DNA of 22,160 nucleotides from JBKPNX01 sp046732855 (GTDB lineage: Bacteria; Pseudomonadota; Alphaproteobacteria; Geminicoccales; Geminicoccaceae). Of the stretch, positions 8,112 through 15,107 are shown piece by piece (the first letter of the stretch is position 1; every line of letters begins with the position of its first letter). The notes beneath the pieces were generated by a model. It was not told the origin of the DNA and searched no databases. It saw only the letters and a list, made by a program, of their open reading frames with translations. The stretch lies in contig JBKPNX010000122.1 of the NCBI GenBank assembly GCA_046732855.1, positions 1 to 22,160 of the forward strand, written 5' to 3'. The translations under genes were made by a program, and so were the position numbers.

Positions 8112-9154
8112 CGGACGCGCGCCTGGTCGTAGTCCCAGAACGAGGAGTGTAGCCTGCCGCGGCCGTCGACGGTCAAGGCTTCCTCGCCAAACGTCTGAAA
8201 CGGCTCCTCGCCGCCGCTGATGTTGCGCGCCGCGAGCTCGCCCATCGCCTTGACGTTCTTCCAGCCGTAGTAGAAGCGGTATGCGTTGTCTTCCGCGCTC
8301 CAGATCTGACAGACGTCGCCCGCCGCCCAGATGTGAGCATCGGTGGTCTTGAGAGTCGGGCTGACCAGCAGGCCGCGCTCGATGTCCACGCCAGAGCCGA
8401 CCATGAACTCGAGCGAGGGCATCAGACCGAAGAACGGCATCACCACGTCGCCGGCGATGATTCGACCGTCCGCCAGCACCACACGCCGGGCCGGGCCGCC
8501 GTTGCTGCCGCCTTCGATCCGTTCGATCGTGCCCTCCTCGAGCACCTCGATGCCCGCTTCCTCGAGCGCCTCGATCAGCGGCGCGCGGTCTTCGGGCGCC
8601 ACCTTGTGCGGCCAGAACAGCTGCTCGCTCGCGAGCAGGATCACCGGGCGCCCGCTCGCGGCAATGGCATGAGCCACGTCGATGCCGAGGATGTCGCCGC
8701 CCAGCAGGATCGCGGTGCCGCCCTCGGGCAGCGCTGCGGCCGTGGCGATCGCGGCGCTGTACGTGCCGAAATAGTTGAACAGCGGCTTGTACTCGCTCAG
8801 TCGAGGCGGCAGGTAGCTGCCGCCGCCGCTCGCGATCAGCAGCGTGTCGTAGCCGACCTCTTCGCGGTGCGCCAGCGTGAGGACGCGGCGCCGGGGGTCA
8901 ATCTGGATCACGCGGCACTTGCGCCGCACCGTGATCCGCCGGTCGTCATAATAGTCCGGCGGGTGGACCAGATAGGCCCGCCAGTCCCGTTTGCCCTCGA
9001 ACACCTGCGGCAGCTGGTAGCGATCGTAGAACAGGAGGCCGCCGATCGAGACGATCGTGATGCGGTTGTCGGGATCGCGCTCGCGCAGGACGGTCGCGGC
9101 CTGCACGCCGGCGACGCCGTTGCCGATGATCACGTGGTGCCGGTCAGCCGCCAT
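8108..9154 (-). CDS. FAD/NAD(P)-dependent oxidoreductase, rubredoxin-reductase-like
   Basis: A 348-residue two-dinucleotide-binding-domain flavoprotein. The N-terminal FAD motif is HHVIIGNGVAGVQAA (GxGxxG at 11-16). The second nucleotide site is AILLGGDILGIDVAHAIAASG at about 168-188. The FAD-closing motif HIWAAGDVCQIW is present near residue 285. There is no redox-active CxxC and no Fe-S cysteine set, so it resembles ferredoxin/rubredoxin/nitrite reductase flavoprotein components rather than disulfide reductases. It sits between the GltD-like gene (22-base gap) and korA (4-base overlap), so it belongs to the operon. It may be an alternative electron outlet or a partner of the KorAB/GltD-like complex; which nucleotide it uses is unknown. 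Confidence 0.88.
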   Translation of the reverse strand: MAADRHHVIIGNGVAGVQAATVLRERDPDNRITIVSIGGLLFYDRYQLPQVFEGKRDWRAYLVHPPDYYDDRRITVRRKCRVIQIDPRRRVLTLAHREEVGYDTLLIASGGGSYLPPRLSEYKPLFNYFGTYSAAIATAAALPEGGTAILLGGDILGIDVAHAIAASGRPVILLASEQLFWPHKVAPEDRAPLIEALEEAGIEVLEEGTIERIEGGSNGGPARRVVLADGRIIAGDVVMPFFGLMPSLEFMVGSGVDIERGLLVSPTLKTTDAHIWAAGDVCQIWSAEDNAYRFYYGWKNVKAMGELAARNISGGEEPFQTFGEEALTVDGRGRLHSSFWDYDQARVR

Positions 9155-9176
9155 GGGGAGGGCGGCTCCGACCGCC

Positions 9177-11021
9177 TCACACGTCCTGATAGAAGATTTC
9201 GTTCTTGGTGATCGAGATACATCTGGTCGGACAGACCATGTAGCAGGCGCCGCAGCGGATGCATTCGTTGTTGTCGATCCAGATCGCGCCGACCTGGTCC
9301 CACTGGCTGGTCTCCTGCAGTTCGCCGTAGCTGCCGTCCTCCTTGATCTGGACCCCGCTCACCAGCTTGATGCAGTTGCGCGGCGCGACCTCGATGCAGG
9401 CGCGGCAATAGATGCAGTTGTCCGGATCGATCTCGTACTTGTGGTGGCAGAGATAGCAGCGCTTCGCCTCTTCCACGGCCAGGTCCGGGTCGTAGCCCTT
9501 CTCCGCCTCGAGCTCGAGCGTATCGAAGCGCGATTTCATCGGCTCCATCGGGATGTGCTGCGGCGGGATGAAGTCCCAGGAGCGATCGCGTCGCGGTTCC
9601 TCGACCGGCTCGATCTTGACCACGAGCTTGCGCCGCTCGCGGCCCATCAGCCACGTGTCCATCTTGAGCGCGGTTTTGCGCCCCAAGCCGACCGCCTCGA
9701 CCACGGTCGAGGCGCCGATCACGAAATCGCCGGCGGCGAACAGGCCCTCGACCGAGGTCATCCCGTGCTCGTCGACCTGCACGGCGCCCCAGCGGTCGAG
9801 CGCGACCTCGACGTCGAGGTAGTCGTTGACGGTCTTCTGACCGATCGCGATCAGGAGCGTGTCGCATGGCTCGATGAACTCCGAGCCTTCGATCGGAATC
9901 GCCTGCCGCCTGCCGCCAGCCCGCCAGCCGCCGAGCCGGTTCTGGACGAACTGCACCCCCGTGAGTCGGCCCTGCTCGTCGGTGATCAGCCCGACCGGGG
10001 TACGCAGGCCGAGGATCTTGGTGCCCTCGCGCTTGGCCTCGTGGATCTCCTCCTTGGTGACCGGGATGTACTCCTCGGTCGTGCGCATGTGGATGGTGAC
10101 GTCCTTGGCGCCGAGGCGCAGCGACACCCGCGCGCAATCGAGCGCGGTGAACCCGGCGCCGACCACCGCCACCCGATTGCCGACCGCCTTCGTCTCGCCG
10201 CGGTGCAACTCCATCAGGAAGTCGAGACCGTATTCGGCATTCGGGATCCGGCGCACCGGATCCGCAGCGGCGTCGTCGACGCCGCGCAGCGGCAGGCGGA
10301 TCGCCGCCATGCACCCGGTCGCGAGCAGCACCGCGTCGTATTCTTCGAGCAGACTGGACAGCCGCACGTCGCCTTCGCCGTTGCCGACCGCGACGCCGGC
10401 GCGCAGGTCGACGCCCAAGCGCAGGGCATTGCGCACCTCGATCGCGAGCACGTCGCGCGGCAGCCGGAACTCGGGGATGCCGTAGTACAGCATGCCGCCG
10501 GCGATCTGCTCCTGCTCGAAGATGGTCACGTCGTGACCGAGCATGGACAGATCGTGGGCGGCGGCGATGCCGGCGGAGCCGGCGCCGACGACCGCGATGC
10601 GCTTGCCCGAGGGGGTGAACAGGTTTTCAGTGATGCGATGGCCGCTCGGCTTGTGGTCGGCGGCGGCGCGCTTCAGATGGCAGATGTTGACCGGCGCGCC
10701 GTTGCCCGGCCAGCCGTGGCGGCAGGCGTCCTCGCACGGGCGCGAGCAGATCCGGCCGAGCGTGCCCGGCAGGACATTGGCGATGCGGTTGAGCTCGTAG
10801 GAGCGCCCGTAGCGGTTCTCCAAAATCATCTGAATGTACGCGGGCACGTTGGTGTCCGCCGGGCACGCGGTCTGACAGGGAATGTTCTGGCGCACCCAGC
10901 CGACGTCGCGCGGATCGGTCGAGTAGCGGACCGGGGTGACCACCCGGCGGCCATAGGACTGCCGCTCGGAGAAGTCTTCGTCTTCGTCGAGATGGATCTT
11001 GCGGATCTGGTCGCCGATCAT
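9177..11021 (-). CDS. GltD-like FAD/NAD(P) oxidoreductase with C-terminal ferredoxin domain (KorC-type electron subunit)
   Basis: A 614-residue iron-sulfur flavoprotein. The N-terminal GltD/Fer4_20-type domain carries C49, C53, C92, C96 and C100 (CQTACPADTNVPAY, then RICSRPCEDACR). The FAD site KRIAVVGAGSAGIAAAHDL is at about 146-151. The NADPH-binding site is VAVVGAGFTALDCARV. The C-terminus holds two ferredoxin-type clusters: one at C536/C539/C542 with Ala546 where a fourth Cys is usual and C550 nearby, and a canonical one at C587/C590/C593/C597. Two more Cys (C522, C525) precede them. ATG at 11021 gives MIGDQIRKIHL; an in-frame ATG at 11072 has no visible Shine-Dalgarno and adds an Arg-rich extension, so it was not chosen. 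As first gene of the operon it probably transfers electrons from KorAB through Fe-S and FAD to NAD(P). An NADP-reducing 2-oxoglutarate oxidoreductase with a comparable third subunit is known from Azoarcus evansii. Confidence 0.88.
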   Translation of the reverse strand: MIGDQIRKIHLDEDEDFSERQSYGRRVVTPVRYSTDPRDVGWVRQNIPCQTACPADTNVPAYIQMILENRYGRSYELNRIANVLPGTLGRICSRPCEDACRHGWPGNGAPVNICHLKRAAADHKPSGHRITENLFTPSGKRIAVVGAGSAGIAAAHDLSMLGHDVTIFEQEQIAGGMLYYGIPEFRLPRDVLAIEVRNALRLGVDLRAGVAVGNGEGDVRLSSLLEEYDAVLLATGCMAAIRLPLRGVDDAAADPVRRIPNAEYGLDFLMELHRGETKAVGNRVAVVGAGFTALDCARVSLRLGAKDVTIHMRTTEEYIPVTKEEIHEAKREGTKILGLRTPVGLITDEQGRLTGVQFVQNRLGGWRAGGRRQAIPIEGSEFIEPCDTLLIAIGQKTVNDYLDVEVALDRWGAVQVDEHGMTSVEGLFAAGDFVIGASTVVEAVGLGRKTALKMDTWLMGRERRKLVVKIEPVEEPRRDRSWDFIPPQHIPMEPMKSRFDTLELEAEKGYDPDLAVEEAKRCYLCHHKYEIDPDNCIYCRACIEVAPRNCIKLVSGVQIKEDGSYGELQETSQWDQVGAIWIDNNECIRCGACYMVCPTRCISITKNEIFYQDV

Positions 11022-11185
11022 GGCGCTTCGCTGGCCCGCGTTCCGCCTCGAGCCGGCCGCCCGAGACCCCATTAGGGCCGTAAGTTTAGTGCGGAGTGAA
11101 CGGCTTGGCCACTGGCATGGTTCCGTTGCGTGCGTTGCCGGGCCTGATATCGTGATCCGGACCGAGCGCGGGCTAGGGACTCGAG

Positions 11186-11935
11186 ATGGACCGGGAGCAA
11201 CGGCAGAGGCTGCGTGAAATCCGCCGCCGCCGCGGCCACAACGTCAACGAGGCGCCGGAGGTGCGCGCCGCATGGCAGCGGTGCCGCGCGCTCAGTCTCG
11301 CCTATCTCGATGCGGTGATCGAGGCGCACGCCTCCGGCTGCCCGGGCGCGGTGCCCGGCTGGGGCAAGTACGCGCATCTGAGCCCGCCCGAGCAGGTCGC
11401 CCGCCAGGAGGTCGACTATCGCGACTGGGTGCGGCACATGGAGGACACGCCCTGGTTCCCCGGGCGTACGCTGGGACACGCCACGCTCGAGGCGCTCGAG
11501 GGGGAGATCTTCGCGGCGTGGAGCGAGTACGTCTTCCATGCGCGCATTCAGGGCGAGACGCCGAACTGCGCCGGGTTCGATGTCGAGCGGGCGCGCCTGT
11601 TCAAGGCCGGGGCCACCGCGGTCGGCTTCGAGGGCGAGGACGAGCTGGCGCAGCTGGCCGACGGCGGCATGGACCTGTCGGGCCGGCAGGTGGACGTGGT
11701 GATCCCGCCGGAGGCGCTGCGCGTGCTCGGCAGCGACTGGACGCTCAAGCACAAGGTGCCGCGGGTCGAGCTGCGGACCTGGCTGATCCCCGACTGGGAG
11801 TACCCCGGCTACTGGCTGCTGAAGGACAACCGGGCCATCTCGCCGGCCGAGCTCGCCGAGCTGCTGGCCGGCCGCCCCGGCATGGCCGAGCGCGAGCTGG
11901 AGGCCCTGCGCGGCGGCATGGCGGTCGAGCGTTGA
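11186..11935 (+). CDS. Hypothetical protein, 249 aa
   Basis: I do not recognise this family. The protein is soluble and highly charged, without signal peptide or membrane segment. The first 20 residues are very basic (MDREQRQRLREIRRRRGHNV). The middle is rich in aromatic and acidic residues (PGWGKYAHLSPPEQ, DYRDWVRHMEDTPWFPGR, AAWSEYVFHARIQGE). The C-terminal half contains RTWLIPDWEYPGYWLLKDN and a helical tail (SPAELAELLAGRPGM). AGGGA at 11175-11179 lies six bases upstream of the ATG, supporting the start. Third-position GC richness across the whole frame and a balanced composition argue that it is real. It is divergent from the Kor operon with a shared 164-base intergenic region, so coordinated regulation is possible but unproven. 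Confidence 0.75.
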   Translation: MDREQRQRLREIRRRRGHNVNEAPEVRAAWQRCRALSLAYLDAVIEAHASGCPGAVPGWGKYAHLSPPEQVARQEVDYRDWVRHMEDTPWFPGRTLGHATLEALEGEIFAAWSEYVFHARIQGETPNCAGFDVERARLFKAGATAVGFEGEDELAQLADGGMDLSGRQVDVVIPPEALRVLGSDWTLKHKVPRVELRTWLIPDWEYPGYWLLKDNRAISPAELAELLAGRPGMAERELEALRGGMAVER

Positions 11936-12064
11936 TACGCGCAGCTTTGGGGTGGGTGCCGGCTGGGGCGCCTGTGGCGTGATGGAGCCCGCGCCGCGAT
12001 CCGTGGCCGTCGTCCTCCTGGACGCCATATCACTTGCACCAAACACGTGCGGCGGAGGGAATCC

Positions 12065-12400
12065 ATGACCGAGCTGGCCGGCAAGACCTGCACGCCATGC
12101 CGCAGCGGCGTGCCGCCGCTGGAACGAGCCACGGCGGAGCGGTATCTCCGCGACGTGCCCGGTTGGGCGCTGCTGGATGAGGGCAGGCGCATCGAGCGCA
12201 AGTTCCAGCTCAAGACCTTCAAGGACGCGCTCGCCCTGGTCGATCGGATCGGTGCGCTGGCCGAGGAAGAGGGCCATCACCCCGACATTGCCTTCGGCTG
12301 GGGCTACGTGAGCGTCTCGCTCCACACCCACAAGATCAAGGGCCTGCACGAGAACGATTTCATCATGGCGGCGAAGATCAACCGCCTGGCCGAAGGCTGA
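12065..12400 (+). CDS. phhB: Pterin-4a-carbinolamine dehydratase
   Basis: A 111-residue PCD/DCoH-family protein. The family signature is intact: GHHPDIAFGWGYVSVSLHTHKIKGLHENDF, with H71-H72-P73, aromatic W79, H87/H89 and D98 in the expected spacing. These residues bind the pterin and catalyse dehydration of 4a-hydroxytetrahydrobiopterin. The N-terminal CTPCRSGVPPL is also common in bacterial members. ATG at 12065 is chosen because GGAGGGA (12054-12060) precedes it; an in-frame ATG six codons earlier would overlap that site. No phenylalanine hydroxylase gene is in the window, so a link to aromatic amino acid hydroxylation versus another pterin role cannot be decided. The symbol follows common usage. 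Confidence 0.93.
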   Translation: MTELAGKTCTPCRSGVPPLERATAERYLRDVPGWALLDEGRRIERKFQLKTFKDALALVDRIGALAEEEGHHPDIAFGWGYVSVSLHTHKIKGLHENDFIMAAKINRLAEG

Positions 12401-12623
12401 CGCCGCTCCAGCGCGACCGCTTCGGGCGCCGAGCCCGCGGCGTCTACTGCACCTCATTCCCCGCCAAGCATGTTGTAGAGCGAGCCCGGCGCGTCCCTCC
12501 TGCCATCTCACCTGCACCTCTGCAGGCCAAGCCGCGTCGATGCTATGAACCGGATCACGACGAGCCGACCGTCTGCTTCTCTCAGCGACGCGGGATGCGC
12601 CCTGGCCCGGGCGGGGCGTGAAC

Positions 12624-13313
12624 TCAAGTGGTGGTCGGTCCGCTGCCGGCCCAGCGCGCGGCCTGCTGCAGCAGCGTGATCACCTCGTCATCGTCGAGCT
12701 GGCGGAAATCCCGGTAGAATGAGCCGATCGCGCCCAAAAAGTCCGGCACCATCAGACACACCACCTCGTCGACCTCGGGGCGCAGGCGCTCGAGCGTGTC
12801 CGGGGGCGCGACCGGCACCGCCAGGACCAGACGGCTTGGGTCGGCGCGGCGCGTGGCGCGCAGGGCCGCCGCCATGGTCGCGCCGGTGGCGATGCCATCG
12901 TCGATCACGATCGCCGTGCGGTCGCGCACCTCGGCGTTCGGCCGGCCGGCGAGGTACAGCTGGCGCCGGCGCTCGATCTCCTCGAGCTGGCGCCGGCGCT
13001 CGCTCTCCAGGTACTCCTCGGAAATGCGGTACTCGTCGACCACGTCCCGATTGACCACCAGCTCCGGGCGCTCGCCGTCGACCACGGCGCCAATCGCGAG
13101 CTCCGGCTGGAACGGTGCGCCGATCTTGCGCACCAGAACCAGATCGAGCGGCGCACGCAGGGCCTTGGCGACCTCGTAGGCGACCGGCACGCCGCCGCGC
13201 GGGAGCGCCAGCACCACCGGCCGCTGATCTTTCAGGGATTGCAACGCTTCGGCGAGGCGGCGCCCCGCCTCGGATCGGTCGGCGAACCTGTCCCGTGGAA
13301 AGATATCGAACAT
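12624..13313 (-). CDS. Phosphoribosyltransferase-family protein
   Basis: A 229-residue type I PRTase-fold protein. It starts MFDIFPRDRFADRSEAGRRL, the usual opening of the stand-alone PRTase family found in many actinobacteria and proteobacteria. Residues 31-48 (RPVVLALPRGGVPVAYEV) and LVRKIGAPFQPELAIGAV (60-77) are family landmarks. The PRPP-binding loop VIDDGIATGATM spans residues 136-147. A charged helical insertion (SERRRQLEEIERRRQLY) lies between. The base or substrate accepted is unknown for this subgroup. Start at 13313 is set by homology; the open frame runs further upstream in sequence that overlaps a separate small gene and looks non-coding. It converges with phhB over 223 bases in which I see no strong terminator. 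Confidence 0.88.
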   Translation of the reverse strand: MFDIFPRDRFADRSEAGRRLAEALQSLKDQRPVVLALPRGGVPVAYEVAKALRAPLDLVLVRKIGAPFQPELAIGAVVDGERPELVVNRDVVDEYRISEEYLESERRRQLEEIERRRQLYLAGRPNAEVRDRTAIVIDDGIATGATMAAALRATRRADPSRLVLAVPVAPPDTLERLRPEVDEVVCLMVPDFLGAIGSFYRDFRQLDDDEVITLLQQAARWAGSGPTTT

Positions 13314-13462
13314 CACGCTGCCCGCTCCTCGCGCGAGGGCGTGACCAGCCACTCCGGGCCCAGCCTCGACCGCCGAGTCGGGCCCGTCCAACAAATGGGT
13401 CGGGCGGGACAGGACCTCAAGCCTCGTCGCGCCGCAGGTGGGGCGGCGCGCCGGAGGCCGCG

Positions 13463-13609
13463 TCAGCCCGGCGGCGCGATCAGACCGGTGGAATGGCCGA
13501 GGAGCACCAGCACGAACAGAAGCAACGCCGGATAGGACAGATTCTCGACAACGCTGTTCAACGGCAACAGCAGCAAATTGCGGACCAGGCTGCCAAGCAC
13601 GCTCCACAT
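13463..13609 (-). CDS. 48-aa membrane protein, unknown function
   Basis: A short frame on the minus strand, ATG at 13609 and TGA at 13463-13465. It encodes MWSVLGSLVRNLLLLPLNSV, then VENLSYPALLLFVLVLLGHS, then TGLIAPPG. It has an amphipathic first half and one clear transmembrane segment (about residues 27-40) with a short polar tail. AGAAGG lies three bases before the ATG, inside AAGAAGGGAG. Alternative frames through this stretch on both strands are Arg/Pro-rich and featureless, so this is the most protein-like reading. It lies 149 bases upstream of the phosphoribosyltransferase gene on the same strand and may share its transcript. No function is known to me. Confidence 0.6.
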   Translation of the reverse strand: MWSVLGSLVRNLLLLPLNSVVENLSYPALLLFVLVLLGHSTGLIAPPG

Positions 13610-14020
13610 CTCCCTTCTTGCGCCGCGAGCGGGCGCCCGCCCGGAACTGGGCGGGCCCGGCGAGTTGGATAATCACAGCGCCTGGATGGCGCGTACAGCT
13701 ATCGCGATCCTCGAGTTCCCCGGCCATAGCACCGCCACCCTTGCCGACCCGTTAACCCGGGCAGGGCGGCGCGCGGCCAGCAAGCCCGAGGCGCGACCCC
13801 CCGCGGCGTCGCGCCTGTCGTTCCGTTTGAGGATCTCGACAAGCGGGCTCGGCAGGGAGGCGAGGGACCCGATCTACGCGCCGCCGCTTCTGCCAGATAC
13901 CCGCAGGCGCGCGCTCTTCGTGTCATTCAGTGCCAACTCCCGCGCTTTCGTCGGTCGGGATCGGGTCCTATGCTGCGGCGCCCGCACCCGCGCCACCTCC
14001 ATCCGTGGAACACTCTCGCC
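13610..14020. other. Divergent intergenic region, no gene seen
   Basis: 411 bases between the 48-aa membrane gene (minus) and the NPKKLN-type gene (plus). Promoters for both directions should lie here. Open frames cross it on both strands but translate into low-complexity Arg/Pro/Ala sequence with no motif. I could not identify a -35/-10 pair with confidence. The downstream gene could begin as early as ATG 13970, which would shorten the gap to 360 bases. Confidence 0.45.
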
Positions 14021-14359
14021 GTGCGCCCAAACCCGAAGAAGCTGAACGCGTTGCAGCTGAGGACGCTGGCGGTCTTGCAGGCGATCGCGCGCCAGCCGGA
14101 CTTCGCCGACCCGCCGGAGCAGGATGGGTCGGTGTCGATCCACACGCTGCCGCACCGGCATGGTGGCCACCTGCACGTCGGCGGGGCGGTGGTCTTTGCG
14201 CGCGACGCCACCGGCCTGGGCAATCCGAACGTCCTGAACGCCCTGGCGCGCAAAGGCCTCCTGCGCGACGGCCGCGCCGGTCTGCCCGCTCTGACCGTCG
14301 AGGGTCGCGACTACCAGACGGGCATCGCCACGACGCTCCTGCACGGCGCCGATCATTAG
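14021..14359 (+). CDS. Small hypothetical protein of the NPKKLN type
   Basis: A 112-residue soluble protein. With the GTG at 14021 it begins (M)RPNPKKLNALQLRTLAVLQAIA. That matches my memory of small alphaproteobacterial proteins starting with NPKKLN-x-LQL-(K/R)-TL, carrying a central histidine-rich HTLPHRHGGHLHVGG stretch, a LGNPNVLNALARKGLLR helix and an ending like TGIATTLLHGADH. All of these are visible. The His-rich centre (five His in residues 46-55) may bind metal, but this is speculative. An in-frame ATG at 13970 would add 17 residues rich in His, Pro and Arg; neither start has a strong Shine-Dalgarno, so the start is uncertain. The reading frame itself is well supported. Confidence 0.72.
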   Translation: MRPNPKKLNALQLRTLAVLQAIARQPDFADPPEQDGSVSIHTLPHRHGGHLHVGGAVVFARDATGLGNPNVLNALARKGLLRDGRAGLPALTVEGRDYQTGIATTLLHGADH

Positions 14360-14515
14360 CACGCATCCTCCCCGAAGAGTGTGACCGGGCTGGCCGAGAC
14401 GATCGTTCGGAGCCGAGGTCGACACTTTGCCCGCTTGGCGGCATTCCACCATGGTCAGCGGCGCGAAGATCATCCGCCACCGTCGGGCCGGCGAGCGCCC
14501 GACTGCCCAAATAGC

Positions 14516-14545
14516 TTCACATTAGGCCGCGAACCGGAGTATGAT
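14516..14545 (+). promoter_or_regulatory. Candidate sigma70-type promoter
   Basis: TTCACA (14516-14521) and TATGAT (14540-14545) are separated by 18 bases, close to the TTGACA-N17-TATAAT consensus. They stand out in a locally less GC-rich patch. The pair is 56 bases upstream of the GTG of the cyclase remnant and could drive it together with the autotransporter and caspase-like genes downstream. This is a visual match only. Confidence 0.35.
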
Positions 14546-14600
14546 CGAGGCAACGTAGGCGTTAAATCGACATCGCAACCTCGATTTGAGGAGGACTCCC

Positions 14601-15107
14601 GTGGAATTGTCGGGAGTCGAAGGGAGGGTGGCGGCGATCCTGGCCGCCGACGTGATCGGTCACAGCCGGCTGATCGAAGCCGACGAGGCGGGAACGCACG
14701 CCCGATTCGAAGCTCTGCGCGAGCACCTGACCGCGCCGGCGCTCGCCCGCCGCACAGATCGCCTCGCCGCGCCCGCAAGCGACGACATGCTCGTCGAGTT
14801 CGCCAGTCTTATCGGCTCTGCGCTCGCAGCGAGCCGGGCCCAGCGTCGCCTCATCGAGCATAAGGCTGACCGGCGGATTGACGAACGCCTCGACCTACGC
14901 ATCAACCCCGGCGACGTCACCGGGCGATGTGGGGCCGCAGATTCCGCGCGCCCGCTTCGCAGACCCACCGTCGACCATAGGGACTTGGGCTTTCAGCGCC
15001 GGAGAGCGAGATTTGGGGGGAAAGCAACATGGGTACGAACGGGAGGCGCCTGTGGAGTTCCGATATTCGTCTTTTGTGTCTCGCTTGGAGCGTTGTCGGC
15101 GCGCTGA
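14601..15107 (+). pseudogene. Truncated, degenerate class III adenylate/guanylate cyclase
   Basis: From a GTG at 14601 (GAGGAGG at 14588-14594) the frame encodes a clear class III nucleotidyl cyclase N-terminus. It reads RVAAILAADVIGHSRLIEADEAGTHARFEALREHL, later DDMLVEFASLIGSALAASRAQR and DLRINPGDV, and it stops resembling the family at about 14919. The first metal-binding Asp (AADV) is kept. The segment normally reading like KxxGDGLLVEF is AAPASDDMLVEF, so the essential GDG and preceding Lys are altered. Everything after the GDV position, including the second half of the catalytic domain, is absent. The frame runs on as unrelated sequence and ends inside the next gene, past its ATG at 15029. 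Active members make cAMP and often carry C-terminal TPRs. This copy should be inactive. Confidence 0.72.

Noticed and set aside
9057..11075. A 672-codon plus-strand frame opposite the GltD-like gene
   Set aside because: Its translation is Asp/Arg/Ala-rich without motifs, and the minus strand encodes a clear iron-sulfur flavoprotein across the same bases.
11072..12517. A 481-codon minus-strand frame covering the 249-aa protein and phhB
   Set aside because: It overlaps a certain pterin dehydratase gene on the other strand, and its translation is Arg/Ala/His-rich with no recognisable domain.
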